This document shows, one piece after another, positions 1 through 12,900 of a stretch of DNA of 64,000 bases (position 1 is the stretch's first letter; every line of letters starts with the position of its first letter). Origin of the DNA: Symbiodinium natans (taxonomy: Eukaryota > Sar > Dinophyceae > Suessiales > Symbiodiniaceae); contig CAJNDS010000213.1 in the NCBI GenBank assembly GCA_905221605.1, positions 604,212 through 668,211 of the forward strand. The letters run 5' to 3'. The notes under the pieces were generated by a model. That model was not told the origin of the DNA. It ran no database searches and was given only the letters and a program-made list of their open reading frames with translations. The position numbers and the translations under genes are program-made.

Positions 1-883
1 TAAAGATACTATAAAGTATCTGGATCTCGTGGCCTTTCTAGGAGCTGTGTCTTAAGTGGCTTCTGATAACGGTGACCAGCACGTGCAAAGGGGGACCCCC
101 TAAACCCTAGACACCAAACTTCCAAGCCCTTCCCCCAAGCCGAAGGATGGAACCCCCGAGGCGGTATTTTCGCATCTACAAGCTCCCACCCCCGAGCATC
201 ATGCAAGGGTGTGTGCTTGAAGGTTCATGCGTAGCTGCTAAGCAAGGTTGCCAGTACGCCCCCCCCCTCCCCCCCCACAAAAAAAAGAGGTCACAAATAT
301 CACAAAATATCCAAATATCCAAACACATTCACAATATTCGCAGCTAGAGTATCCATGACATGAGCCTCCAGCCCTGCTACCGGGGCGCGGCACGAAAGCC
401 CTGTTCCGAACCCCCCCCCCTCCTCTTATACTTTGTAGAGAGATCCTAGGCCTGTAAACATACCCTGAGTACCTCCGCCACCCTCTGCCCTGGCATCTCT
501 GCAGCCTGAACAACCAACGCCCAAAGGCCCCGAAGCCAGACAAAGCAAGTAGGTATTCCTGGCACTGTTCCGGGTGCGGCATTCTTGTATCTCCATCATC
601 CACGCGATTTCGTGCTCAATGCTTAGCTTGTTTGGTTGCTACAGCGCGAAGCCGCAGAGCTGTAGCATCCATGGCACCCGTAGGCATAGTAGCGCAGCAC
701 AGCTTGGAAACAACGCATCTCGATGTCAGCAAGGCGCACAGATGCAGAGTCAACAGCTCCTGCCCTTCTTGCTCTGAACATGCGATTTGTTTTTGACGCT
801 CCCACATCCTCAACAGATAGGGCCTTGAACCTTCAACCCTAAACCCTAACGACCACTCCTTCAAGCATTGAATCCACACGGCC
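1..883. other. Upstream region without a supported gene
   Basis: Mixed unique sequence and a few AACCCTAAA scraps, with two C-runs (260-286 and 410-421). The short frames here lack family motifs and codon bias. The stretch should hold the promoter and trans-splicing acceptor of the IDE-like gene. An AG lies at 863-864 shortly before the start codon, but I cannot prove its use. Confidence 0.4.
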
Positions 884-917
884 ATGTCGGTCGAGATCCG
901 AAAACCCGACACCCATC
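884..917 (+). CDS. IDE: IDE-like exon 1 (start codon)
   Basis: Reads [11 protein letters not shown]. It joins exon 2 in phase 1 through a GC donor (CATC|GCAGC). It matches the human IDE segment around KSPNDKREYRGLEL. The ATG context is ACGGCCATGT. Confidence 0.75.
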
Positions 918-3900
918 GCAGCAGCCTTAGACAGATGCTACACGGCCCTGAAGGCTTTCTCCAACATTTTGTGCTCCCGGAAAAGCCCCAAGCCCTAAGC
1001 ACCCTAAACGCCTGAAGGCTCAAAATCCCCAAAACCCTAAAGCACTTGTCATAACTCTAGTTATTGCTTTTCAGGTTTAGGCCTTGGGGATCTTTCGAGT
1101 TTTTTGAGATCCGGGGGGTGGTTTGGGGCTTCAGTCCGACCCTCGGGGCTTAGGGGTTTAGGGTTTAGGGTTTAGGGTTTTGGGTTTAGGGTTTAGGGTT
1201 TTGGGTTTAGGGTTTAGGGTTTTGGGTTTAGGGTTTAGGGTTTAGGGCTTAGGGGGCTTCAGGGGGTTGAAGGCCTTCTTGGGGTTCAGTAGACCCCGCA
1301 GGGGATCTCAAGTTGCAGGGGTTTCCAAGCCTGTGGGTCTCCTTACGGTGTAGTTCGGGTTCAGGGCATTTTCTTACTAGGGTTTAGGGCTTAGGGTTTA
1401 GGGTTTAGGGTTTGGGGTTTAGGGTTTAGGGTTTGGGGTTTGGGGGTTAGGGTTTCTTACACATAGGCGCGTGTACTCCCGCACTTGTAAGCCCTCGCCT
1501 TTGTGCGACTCAGGCAGACTGCTTTTTGGGGCTCTCGGTTCTTTGGGGTTTCGGAAGCTTTGAGTTTCGGGGTTTTGGGGTTTCAGGGTTCTTGGGGCTT
1601 GGGTGCTTAGTTTGATCAAGGGACTAAGAGAGGGACCCTTATAAGGGACCCCAATAGTTATTTGATTACATGGGGGAGTAAGATTAAGGGTCCCTTCTAG
1701 GTGTCTCTCCCTATACCCCTTAAGTTAAGGTTCTGGGACCTGGTGTCGCCTTGCAGCCTTGAATCGTAGACCCCAACGTCCCGGCTGGTGGAAGCCCAGG
1801 TCGCGACTACGCGTTCTTCGAACTGCCCAATGCGCTCAGAGCGGCTTCGGCATACAACCCTAAACCCTAGACGCTAAACCCTAAACCCTAAACCCTAAAC
1901 CCCAAACCCCAAACCCCAAACCCTAAACCCGCGCTGTCCTTCGCATTCAGAGGCCCTAAAACCCAAAACCCCTAAAGGCCTCAACCCCCAAAAGCCTCCA
2001 AAGCCCTCGCTCCCCCCTGTAAAGCCCCAAAGCAAGCTGAAGCCCTGAAGCCCTGAAGCCCTGAAGCCCTGAACCCTAAACCCTAAACCCTAAACCCTAA
2101 ACCCTAAACCCTAAACCCTAAACCCCAAACCCCAAACCCTAAACCCTAAACCCTAAGCCCTCAACCCTCAACCCTAAACCCTAAACCCTAAACCCTAAAA
2201 GGCCCTAAGAGCCGAGGTGGTGGTCGGCTCGGACCCCAAGTGTGACAAGGCGGGTGCAGCCCTGACCGTCAACGTGGGCTCCCTCAGCTTCCATTCTTTT
2301 GTGGTTGGGGGGTCGGGTGTTAGGGTTTCGGGTTTAGGGTTTGGGGTTTAGGGTTTGGGGTTTGGGGTTTAGGGTTTTGGGGTTTTGGGGGGCTTAGGAT
2401 TTTGTTTTGAAAGGCTTCTTGGGCGCTCAGGGCTGAGGATTTTGTTTTCAAAAGGTTTCTTGGGGGCTTAGGGTTTAGGATTTTTGTTGCTTTAACAGGG
2501 TTTTTGAGTTTAACGGGTGGAGAGGTTTAGGGCTTCGGGTTTTGAAGAGGTGGTTCTGTAGGGCTTGAGGAGACTGGGGGAGTGGTACTTCGCAACTGCT
2601 CGCACATGTAACTGCTAGAGAACCCGAGCATGGGCCATAGCAAGAGCCAGACCTCGAAAACCCACGCAAGGATCACCAGAAGACCCATACTCATGCCATA
2701 CTCAAGGACTAAAGGAGGGACTCTAAAAAGGGACTTAGGGATTATTCAGGGGCTACTTAGGTTTATAGGGACTGTATAGGGGTTAGAAAGAGCAATAAAG
2801 TTAGGGCTCCCTTCTGGGGTTTCCTCCTTATACCCCTTTTTTCCGCTTAACATTCCCAGCCACACCTAGCAGAGCACGCGATGTTGCTGCATTGATCAAC
2901 CGCCGCCACCGCAGGCTAGGTCATCTAATGGCCCGGACAGGTGTGGCCGCAAGTTCACCATCTACATGCTCCCCCCTCCCCCACCCCCCAGTGGCCCACT
3001 AGGCAGTACGTAGTCCTACTGCTGGTGCTTTCTTATACCTTCAAGCTAAAACGTCGCGCAGTCGGGTGACGATCGCAGAGTCTCCAAGACAGGCCAGTCT
3101 GCCCACAGCAGCCATGGCCGAGCGAGATGAGACAATCGAGCTACGGCTGCTTCAGCCATCCGGCGACTGCACCCCCCTGGTCGTCCAGCGGAAGAACACC
3201 GTCTCTCAGGTGATAGAGTCGGTCAGAAAGGCCATTCCTGGGGCGGAGGGTCAGGTCGTGGAGTTGCTGTACAACACGACGCGTCTCCAGCACGCTCACA
3301 CCCTGTTGCAGTGTGGCCTCAATGATGGCGACTCGCTTACTGTGGTTCTCCGCGAGGCTGAAATCCTGATCACGCCGATAAACGGCGTGATGCCCGAATG
3401 AAGGCTGAGGTGGAGAGCTTCGCTTGGATGAGGAAAAGAACATCCCAGGTGCGAGCGCGCACGGTGATGGGGATGTCTGCATGGCATAGGAAGGGTTGGA
3501 TTCGCAGGTGTTGTACAACTTGATTCGTGGCTTGCGAAGAGGACTGCAATACTGGACTTGTGAAGTGAGACCTTGTAAATCGGGCGCTCCGGTCGCCAGC
3601 ATTTGCAGAAACCCGACCCACGGCACAGCCCGAGAAGTGCCAAAACTCGGTGACCGGATTTTTTTCAAGTTAATTCCAGCCCAAACCCCGTTTCTCACTG
3701 CCTTCAACTTGCGCCCTTGGAAGAATTGCTTCACATATATATATATATAAACTCATATATATATATATTTATATAGAAATAGAAATGAACAAATGAACAA
3801 ACAAGCAAATAAAGACATAAATGAACATATATATATATATATATATATGTATACACATATGTCCATATGCTGCTTTTGGTGGGAGTTGGGTGTGCTCAGC

Positions 3901-6900
3901 GCTTTGTTTTTGCAAGCATTGTGGATCTCCATGGTGCAGTGCCTGAAAGGAATGGCCCTACAGCCCTAAACCCTAAACCCTAAACCCTAAACCCTAAACC
4001 CTAAACCCTGAGCCCCAACACCCCCGACCTCGGGTTCGAGAAGCCCTCTAAGTTTCTATACATGGGGACCCCTGAACCCTTCATCCTGATCCCCGAAAGC
4101 CTCCGAAGTTTTTTTGTTGAGGGAGTGGGGTCTGCATTGTGGCCCTCTCAGGGTCGTCATTCTCCCGAAAAAGTCCCCACAAGTATGGGAGGACTTCGGA
4201 GCTTCGGGGTTTGTAGGGTTCAGGCTGTGTGTTGGGGGTGTTCTGGGCGTGTTTCGGGGTTTCGGGGGTCTATGGACACCCCACGTCCTGCCGATCCAGG
4301 GCGCCAACTCCTTGCCCCACCCCGCCTCGCAAGGGCATCGGATCCAAAGCTGCCTGGAACCTTAAACCCTAAACCCTAAACCCTAAACCCTAAACCCTAA
4401 ACCCTAAACCCTAAACCCTAAACCCTAAACCCCCAACCCCCAAAACCCTAAGAAAAGTAGAGTGGGAATGCCTCAGGGGAGCTACCACTCAAGTCATCCG
4501 ACTCCTGTAGAGGGAGGTCCAAGGAACTTCACCGTGACCAAGGTAGCGAAAAAACTCTCGTGAAGTACGAATTTACCATCATCCCATATTATGTGTGGAA
4601 AAGCAAGACCTTAAGTTCAAAACCTCATCCCCAAGGTTTCGGTATCCCAGTGTGTCGGGCTCTAGCAACAGCCGAGCCTAGGTGGGAATGTGCTACGAGA
4701 GATCCGCGGCAGCAAGGCGTCTGTAGAGGGGGCGCTTAGGTTTAGTGTTCCGGGTCTAGGGTTTTGGTTGGGGGTTATTGTTCATTGACATTTCAGGGCG
4801 CCTGTATAGGTAACTGCTACAATGATCGAGTCCTTCATGAACGGACCGCGAGCCCGATTCCCTAAACTCGAAGGCCCTAAGCCCTTAATCGCTAAAGCCT
4901 GCTCCCCTGTCGGCGCAGTGTGTCCCTCAAAACACTTCCCCCTGGTGGTGTGTGGGGCCCCAACTGACAGAGCCCACCTGTCCGCACAGTTGACCCGCCC
5001 CAAGTGGCCGAGCCCTGTCGGCACAGTTTGTCTTTGACCAGCAAGTCAACTGGCTGCGAAAATGTCCTGCGAGGCCTCTGTGAAGTGAGCCAAGTGCCCC
5101 GACCAAGTTGCTTGCGTATCAAAAAGTAGCTTAAGTGATGACCCAAGTGCCCAGATGACCTCAACGTCCGATCCCGCGTGTGCCCAAACGCCCAATTGAC
5201 ACCAACGTATGTCTTGAGTGTCACAAAGTGACCTAAATAACCCAAGAGCCCAAAGAAGGCTCACGCCATTTCAAGTGACCCAAGTGTCCCGAGTGACCCA
5301 GGTAACCTGAGTGTCTCCTAAATAACCCAAGCAACGCAAAAGTTCCCAGGTTCGCTTACAAAGGTGTGATGAATGAGTCTTCGAGTGTGAGGAAGCGTCT
5401 GAATGGTGGATATAGTGAAGAGATTGAGTGAACCTGTGAAGAGAATACAATTATAAGTGAAGCGCATGAATTGTATGAACGTAACAAGTGAACTCATGAA
5501 CGAAACGCCCCAGTTCAAGGATTCATTCATTAGGCTTATTCCTAGACCATAAGATAGAAACCCGGGTCTTATAATGGGATGTGGGCTGTCAAGGGTGGTT
5601 CTCTTCACGAAGCTGGTATGGTTGTTACCTCCGTGTTCATAGTGTTCTCTCGCGAAGAAAAGCCCCTTTAAATATAATATCATCGCGACACGCATGAATT
5701 TTATGTTATAAGTGCGCCCTAAACCCGAACCCCAAAATCACCAACCCGAAGCCCTGACTTTCAGCTTTGGGCATGAGTCAACTCGCAGTATTAGGTTTCG
5801 GGGTTGCTCCTAAGCCCTACTGAGGGTGTAGGGTTTAGGGTTTAGGGTTTAGGGCCGTTTAGGGTTTAGGGTGTAGGGTTTAGGGTTCAGGGTTTAGGGT
5901 CGGGTTTAGGCTTTAGGGTGTTGAGGTTTTAGGGTTTAGGGTTCAGTGTTTAGGGGTTAGCTAGGGTGTTAGGGCTTTAGGGTTTTAGGGTTCAGGATTG
6001 AAGGGTTGAGGGTTCTAGAACTTAGGGCGTAGGGTTTAAAGTTTTGGGTTTAGGGTTCAGGGTGTGCCCTCCAAGGAAAAGATCTTCCCGGCCTGGCGCA
6101 CTTCCTCGAGCACATGCTCTTCACGGGTACCAAGAAGTACCCCAAAGAAGGATGGATCCGAGGGTTGAGGGCATCTGGGTACAGGCCATATCTTGGAAAG
6201 TCTCCAAGCTCCTGTGTTTGTGTTCTGATGTCGAGATTCTGCGACGCCGCCTGGTCGACGGGACGGGGAAGAGTTTTGGTAGCAGCGTGCCAGCCGTCGA
6301 AGGCCGCTCTGCTTCTTCTTCTTCTTCTTGGTGGCCATTTGTTGTGGTTGAGGTTCTTGGGGGTGCAGATCCTCACGTCCGAATCACAGTCCGTGTTTGC
6401 AAACTTGCGGGTGCAATCAGTCTTCGACGTTGAGCGCCTGTCAGTCGTAGGAGAGTACCATGAGTTCATCAAGCAGAATGGTGGCGCAGCCAATGCGACA
6501 CCCAGTTGCAGAAGCTTAGGCTGTATGTTGGTTTTCACTGTTGGCTTAGACCTTTAGCCTCAAAGGAGCACTCCAGAGCTTCATTAATAGCCCTTTTGGC
6601 TCCACCTGCGTTTATGAAACCTACAAGGGCGGCACAGGATACGGGTCCCGAAGCAGAAGCCGAAAGCCATGCATGCTTCTTTTTGTTGCTGCCAGCGATG
6701 CCGGAAACCAGGAGTTGGAACACCAGGATTCAGGAACTCTACGCGATTCAGGAAACTTGTTTCATGCGATTCATTCAGGGAACCACGAGATTCATGACCC
6801 TTAGGACTACACTGACTACACCATCCAGAAAACCAGACCATTCAAATCCACACGATTCAGGAAGGTGTGCGCGGTGGCTTCCATTTTCCCGAATGTGCAT

Positions 6901-9900
6901 GTTCCAGTTTTCCGAGATCCGCTTCTCCAGTTTTTTAATCCGCGCGTTTTTAGTTCCGATTGACCCTAAACCCTAAACCCTAAACCCTAAACCCTAAACC
7001 CTAAACCCTAAACCCTAAACCCTGGGCCACCCTTAGGAGTAGGTACGACATGGTATGTTGGCCGCGCAACCGCTGAATCCCCTACATCCCTAAAAATGCC
7101 ACAACCCCTAAACCCTAAACCCTAACCCTAAACCCTAAACCCTAAACCCTAAACCCTAATTCCCTTACCGACCAAGGAACACGGGCTGCTACACCACCAA
7201 CTACATGTAGGGACCTCGGATTTACGGTACCAGCCGGGAGAAGTCCCTACACACTCAACCCGAGCCCTATACAAGCCGGAACTAGCAACCCGGTTTAGGG
7301 TTTAGGGTTTAGGGTTTCGGGTTTAGGGTTTAGGGTTTAGGGGTTTAGGGTTTAGGGTTTAGGGTTCAGGGATTTTTGCCAATGCCACCGGCCCTCTCCC
7401 TCGCTTCTTTTCAACCCTAACGCCAGGGCAAGACGAGGGTTCGGTACCCTAAACCCTAAACCCTAAACCCTAAACCCTAAACCCTAAACCCTAAACCCTA
7501 AACCCTAAACCCTAAACCCTAAACCCTAAACCCTTTGTGTATTTGTGTTGTTGTTGCAGAAGGGCATAGAAGGGCTGAAGCTTTTCAAGCAGCAGCTTTG
7601 TGTCTTTTTGTGGACCCCTTGTCTGGTCCCTACTAGGGCCTGCGGGAAACCCTAAACCCTAAACCCTCAACAGGAATCCGCCCTCTTAAACAGGAATCCG
7701 AGGTTCCCGAATCAGTTTCTGGAGCTTCCTTAGAAACCCTAAGGGTCCATGCACCTGTGAAGCATTCTTCTTGGGCCTTGACGGGGTTTCTAGGGTTTAG
7801 GGTTTGGGGTTCAGGGTTTGGGGTTTAGGGTTTAAGGCCCGAGGTACATGGACCCCCCAGGGAATGGGCCTTCTTTCTACCTCCTTGAATCCCATACCCC
7901 AAGCCCTCAAAATCGTAAACCCTAAACCCTAAACGCTAAACCCTAAACCCTAAACCCTAAACCCTAAACCCTAAACCCTAAACCCTAAACCCTAAACCCT
8001 AAACCCGAAGCCCTTAATCCTAGACCCCACAACCCACAGGGGCTCGGGGTGCAATCCGAAGACCGCAAAATGATATCTTGGCATCTGTTCAGGGACCCCC
8101 CCCCCCCTTCTTTGGAAAAGCACTCCTTTGCCCTAAACCCTAAACCCTAAACCCCAAACCCCAAACCCCAAACCCCAAACCCCAAACCCCAAACCCCAAA
8201 CCCCAAACCCTATCCTATCCCATGGGCACTCAGTTAAAGCGCAGGTTCCAGGTGAAGGTGGAGGCCTTGGCCGACGCCCTCGATCGCTTCGCGCGCTTCT
8301 TTTCCGAGCCGCTGCTGACGAAGGACCGCAGGTGGAGGGTTGCTTTGTGCTCTTAGCAGCTCTGAAAGCCTTTTGAAGCACTTAAAGCCCAAATCCCTTA
8401 CATCCCCCAAAACCCAACCCCCAAAATACAAAAAGCCCCTTAAAGCGCCACAAAAACACCCCTAATGAAAGCATCCCAAAAGCCGTTAAAACCCTTAAGC
8501 CCATCCATAGTTCCCCGAAACCCTGCACCCTAAACTCCTTAGAACCCCTTTAAACCCCTTAAAACCCTTTAGCACCCAAAAACCCCTTTGCAACCCCTTA
8601 CCCCCCTTAACACCCCTGAGACCCCTTAACACCCTGGAAAACACCCTTGCCCTTGAAACCCCCCTTGAAACCCTTAAGACCTCTTAACAAATCCCTTGAA
8701 ACCCCTTCACAAACCCCTTTAAAGCTCTTTTAAAGGCCCTTGAAGCCCCTTAAAAACCCTGAACACCCCGTAAGACCCCTTAAAAGCCCCCGAAAAAGCC
8801 CCTTGAAACCCCTTAAAGACCCTTAAAACCCCTCAACAAATTCTTTTCAAGCCCCCTAAAAGCCCCTGAAAAGCCCCTGAAAAGCCCGTAAAAGCCCCCT
8901 ATAAAGCCCCTTGAAACCCCTTAAAAACCCCTTAAGAAACCCCTTAACAAACCCCTTAAAAGCTCTGAAAAGTCCCTTTAAAACCCCCTTAAAAACCCCT
9001 TAAAAACCCCATGAAAACCCCTTAAAAGCCCTTAAAAGTCCCTTAAACACCCCTGAAAACCCTTGGAAACGCCCCCGAGAAGTCGAGGACTGCACCGACC
9101 GGGAGATCAACGCAGTCGACTCGGAGTTCCAAGCCGGGGTGACCAACCCCTTCTGGCGGGACATAGGCCGGGGTTTGAGGATTTGGGGTTTGGGGTTTGG
9201 GGTTTGGGGGTTCAGGGTTTGGGGTTTAGGGTTTAGGGTTTGGGGTTTGGGGTTGAGGGTTTCGGGTTTGGGGTTTAGGGTTGAGAGTTTGTGGGTTTTT
9301 GGGTTTAGGGTTCAGGGGGAGTTTGGGGGTTTGGGGGTCTTTCGTTTTTTTTTGGGTGGTAAGGGTCAAGTTCGGCTGGATGTTAGGCTCGAAGATTATC
9401 AGGCTTTAAGGGGGCTTTTGAGGGTCTGGAAGGGGCTGGGGTGTCGGCAGCTTCCGGGAGGTAAACCCCAAACCTTAAACCCTAAACCCTAACCTTAAAC
9501 CCTAAACCCTAAACCCTAAACCCTAAACCCTAAACCCTAAACCCTAAACCCTAAACCCTAAACCCTAAACCCTAAACCCTAAGCCCCAAACCCTAAACCC
9601 CAAACCCTAAACCCTAAACCCTAAACCCTGAGCCCTGAAACTCCTGAGCCCTGCTTGGGAGGCATTCTGAACATGAGTGCCAACCCCGACCACCCTTTCC
9701 ACGTCGTCAGCGTCCCAGCTCTGGGCCTTTTCGGGTTTAGGGTTTAGGGTTGAGGGTTTAGGGTTTAGGGTTTAGGGTTACTTGGAGGTTCATGGATGGT
9801 TACAAGTAGGGTTCGAAGTACCCTCAGCAAGGTTATAACCACAGCTACCAGTTTTATAACCCTACTTCTAAGTACCGAACCTCCAAGTAGCCCTAGTCTA

Positions 9901-12900
9901 AGCACGTCGTGAAGCGAGGGTCTCACGGTTTTCTTCGGTGGCTTGAGGGTGCTGGCAGTGGAAGATTTCGGCTTTGGAAACCCTAAACCCTAAACCCTAA
10001 ACCCTAAACCCTAAACCCTAAACCCTAAACCCTAAACCCTAAACCCTAAACCCCTAAACCCTAAACCCTAAACCCTTGGCAGTGGAAGATTTCGGCTTTG
10101 GATTATTTCTTCCGTGTTTTGAGGGTTTCGGGGGTTCGAAGGTTGGGGTTCTCCACCAGGAGCCCCCGTGGATTTGGGAGGGCTTGAGGGTCGTAGGGCC
10201 GCAGGGTTGTGTGTTTTTTTTTTTCTTTTTTGGGAGGGGGGGGACCCTAAACCCTAAACCCTAAACCCTAAACCCTAAACCCTAAACCCTAAACCCTAAA
10301 CCCTAAACCCTAAACCCTAAACCCTGGCGGGTCCACAACAGACCCGCGCAAAACTGTGGCCCCACCAGCAAACCTGAGATGCAGGACTTAGGTCACCGCC
10401 TTTAGTGTTGAGAAATGACGCCTTTCTGCTCCCCAGGGCGCCTAAAAGCAAGAACTTCCAGCCATTTCTGCCCAGAAGAAGGTTTAACCTTTCCGGAACG
10501 GATTAGACGATGTAAACCATGGACGTCATCATGCTTGGGCCATCGATGCTCTCTTCTCATCAGAGCAGAATAGACCATGCTTGGACCCCGGATGCTCTCT
10601 TCCCAGAACGGAGTAGACCATGGACGTCATCATGGTTGGGCCATGGCAGTGCAGAAAACATGTAGACCATGGACGTCATCATGCTTGGGCCATGGATGCT
10701 CTCTTCTCATCAGAACAGAGTAGACCATGGACGTCATCATGCTTGGGCCATGGATACTCTCTTCCCAGAACGGATTGGACTATGGACGTCATCATGGTTG
10801 GGCCATGGATGCTCTCTTCTAACTATGGTGAAGCAAACGTGTTATTTTGACCCAGGGCTGGGCAGAAGCGGATGCAAGCAAGACAGGGCTTAGTTTAGGA
10901 CACGTCGAAAGTGCGAAGTAGTGCAAAAAACCCACAAATACCAGCGCAGTCCACGGATGCCCAAAAAATTGTTGGATAATTTTGGATGAAAATTGCGGGG
11001 ATGAGGTGATGGGCGAAACCCAGGAAACATCGGCATTTGCAGGGGATTCTGAGGGCAACAGAACTAAACTGCCGAAAACGCGTGGGTCTGTCATGGCCCC
11101 GCCTAGCCCTAAACCCTAACCCTAAACCCTAAACCCTAAACCCTAAACCCTAAACCCTACTAAACCCTACTAAACCCTACTAAACCCTACTAAACCCTAC
11201 TAAACCCTACTAAACCCTACTAAACCCTACTAAACCCTACTAAACCCTACTAAACCCTACTAAACCCTACTAAACCCTACTAAACCCTACTAAACCCTAC
11301 TAAACCCTACTAAACCCTAAACCCTAAACCCTAAACGAGTACATATTTAAGGTGGTGACGTGGTCCTGAGCGACCCTTTCTTGTAGTAGCCTTAGTGCCG
11401 AGGCCTGCGGCAACAACAAGATGCTGCGGGACGACCCGAAGGAGAAAGGCCCATGCCCATCACTTCGGGCTGGTGGGGTTTATGCCCTACCCGTTACCCC
11501 TTATGCTAACAGTCCTTAATAGGGATTATAGTGCCCCCTAAAATAATCCCTATTGAGGACTGTTAGTGTAAGGGGGAACATCCCAAGCTCTACCCGTTAC
11601 CCCCTACTGCAACAGATAGGATCACTGTTGTGGTCCATGGAAGAGACTTGTGCTTGAGGGCTTTGGAGAATGGGTCGCGGGGTGTGCTTGTAGGGATGCA
11701 GACCCTGGGTGCTGAAGGCCCAGCTCTTACATGGCTTTTGTGCTTTACGTCTTCAGTTGCTTGAAGAGCAAGCTGCGCAAGCCCGCGTAAACCGAACCCC
11801 TAAACCCTCTTGAGACGAAACTTTTGAGTGGATGTTCATCCGGCCACACCCGAAGACCGTCGGCACAGCATGTGCAAGTCGTTGGACGGCAAACCCTAAA
11901 ATGTTGGGATGTTTCCCCTTATACTAACAGTCCTTAAAAGGGGTTATAATATGGGGGGGGGGGGTACTATAGTCCTGATTAGGGATTGTTAGTTTATGGG
12001 GGAACATCCCAACTTGAATGCCCAACCGCAGGCCTCGATCTCTATGCCGAAATGCTCAAGTTCTACGATGAGTTCTACTCGGCCGGGCAGGGGAGGTTGT
12101 TCTGGGGTTTAGGGTTTAGGGCAGTTTAAGGTTAGGGTGTAGGATTTAGGGTTTAGGGTTGACTGTATTTTCAGGATGCCTTTCAGCAGTTGGGGGCCAA
12201 GCCGGGTTTCCCACATCGTACGAGAAGACTCTAGGCAGGATATGGCAAACATTGAAGCCCCATAAGCCCGAAAGTCTAAGCCTTCTGCTGGCGTCTGTAG
12301 CTCTGTCTTAATTGTCTAGTGAGTTTGGGCAGCAAGAAAGCTATCTCAGATCATGTGCATTTTTTCTTGTTTGTGTTTTGGTGGTTCCGGGTCGACTACT
12401 CTGGTTTGCGTCGTAGACAAATTTGGGACTGCTCCTTTCTTCGAGATGTGCCTTCTCCTGCGCGGCTGAAGGCTTATCGGGCATAACAGGGGTCGGAGAA
12501 AATTACTAATACTATCCCCTTATGGTCCCTATATAGTTATTATACTAGAATAGCCACCCAAATCCTATTTAATCATCTCAGGCCCCTATACCACGCGTGC
12601 TCTCGTTTTCCACGGCCTCAACCCCAGCACCCATCTTTCCCTCGGCCCCTGACCAGGCCAATGGGATGACGTTGTGCGTCATTGGCAAGGAGAGTGTTTC
12701 TAGCACCCAGAGTAGGCCCTCATTCCCCCTCTTAGGGTTTAGGCAAGGAGAATGTTTCGAGGACCCAGAGGTAGGCCCTGGTTCCCTCGTTTTGAGGGCT
12801 TAGGCAAGGAGAATGTTTTCTAGAACCCAGAATAGGCCCTTATTCCCCTTTCTTTGGGGGGTTTAGGTTCCCTCTTACAAGCCCCTTCAGAAGGAAAAGG

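Noticed and set aside
3141-3734. 197-codon minus-strand frame opposite the ubiquitin-like ORF
   Set aside because: Antisense shadow with low-complexity composition and no motif; the plus-strand ORF has a recognisable fold pattern and start context.
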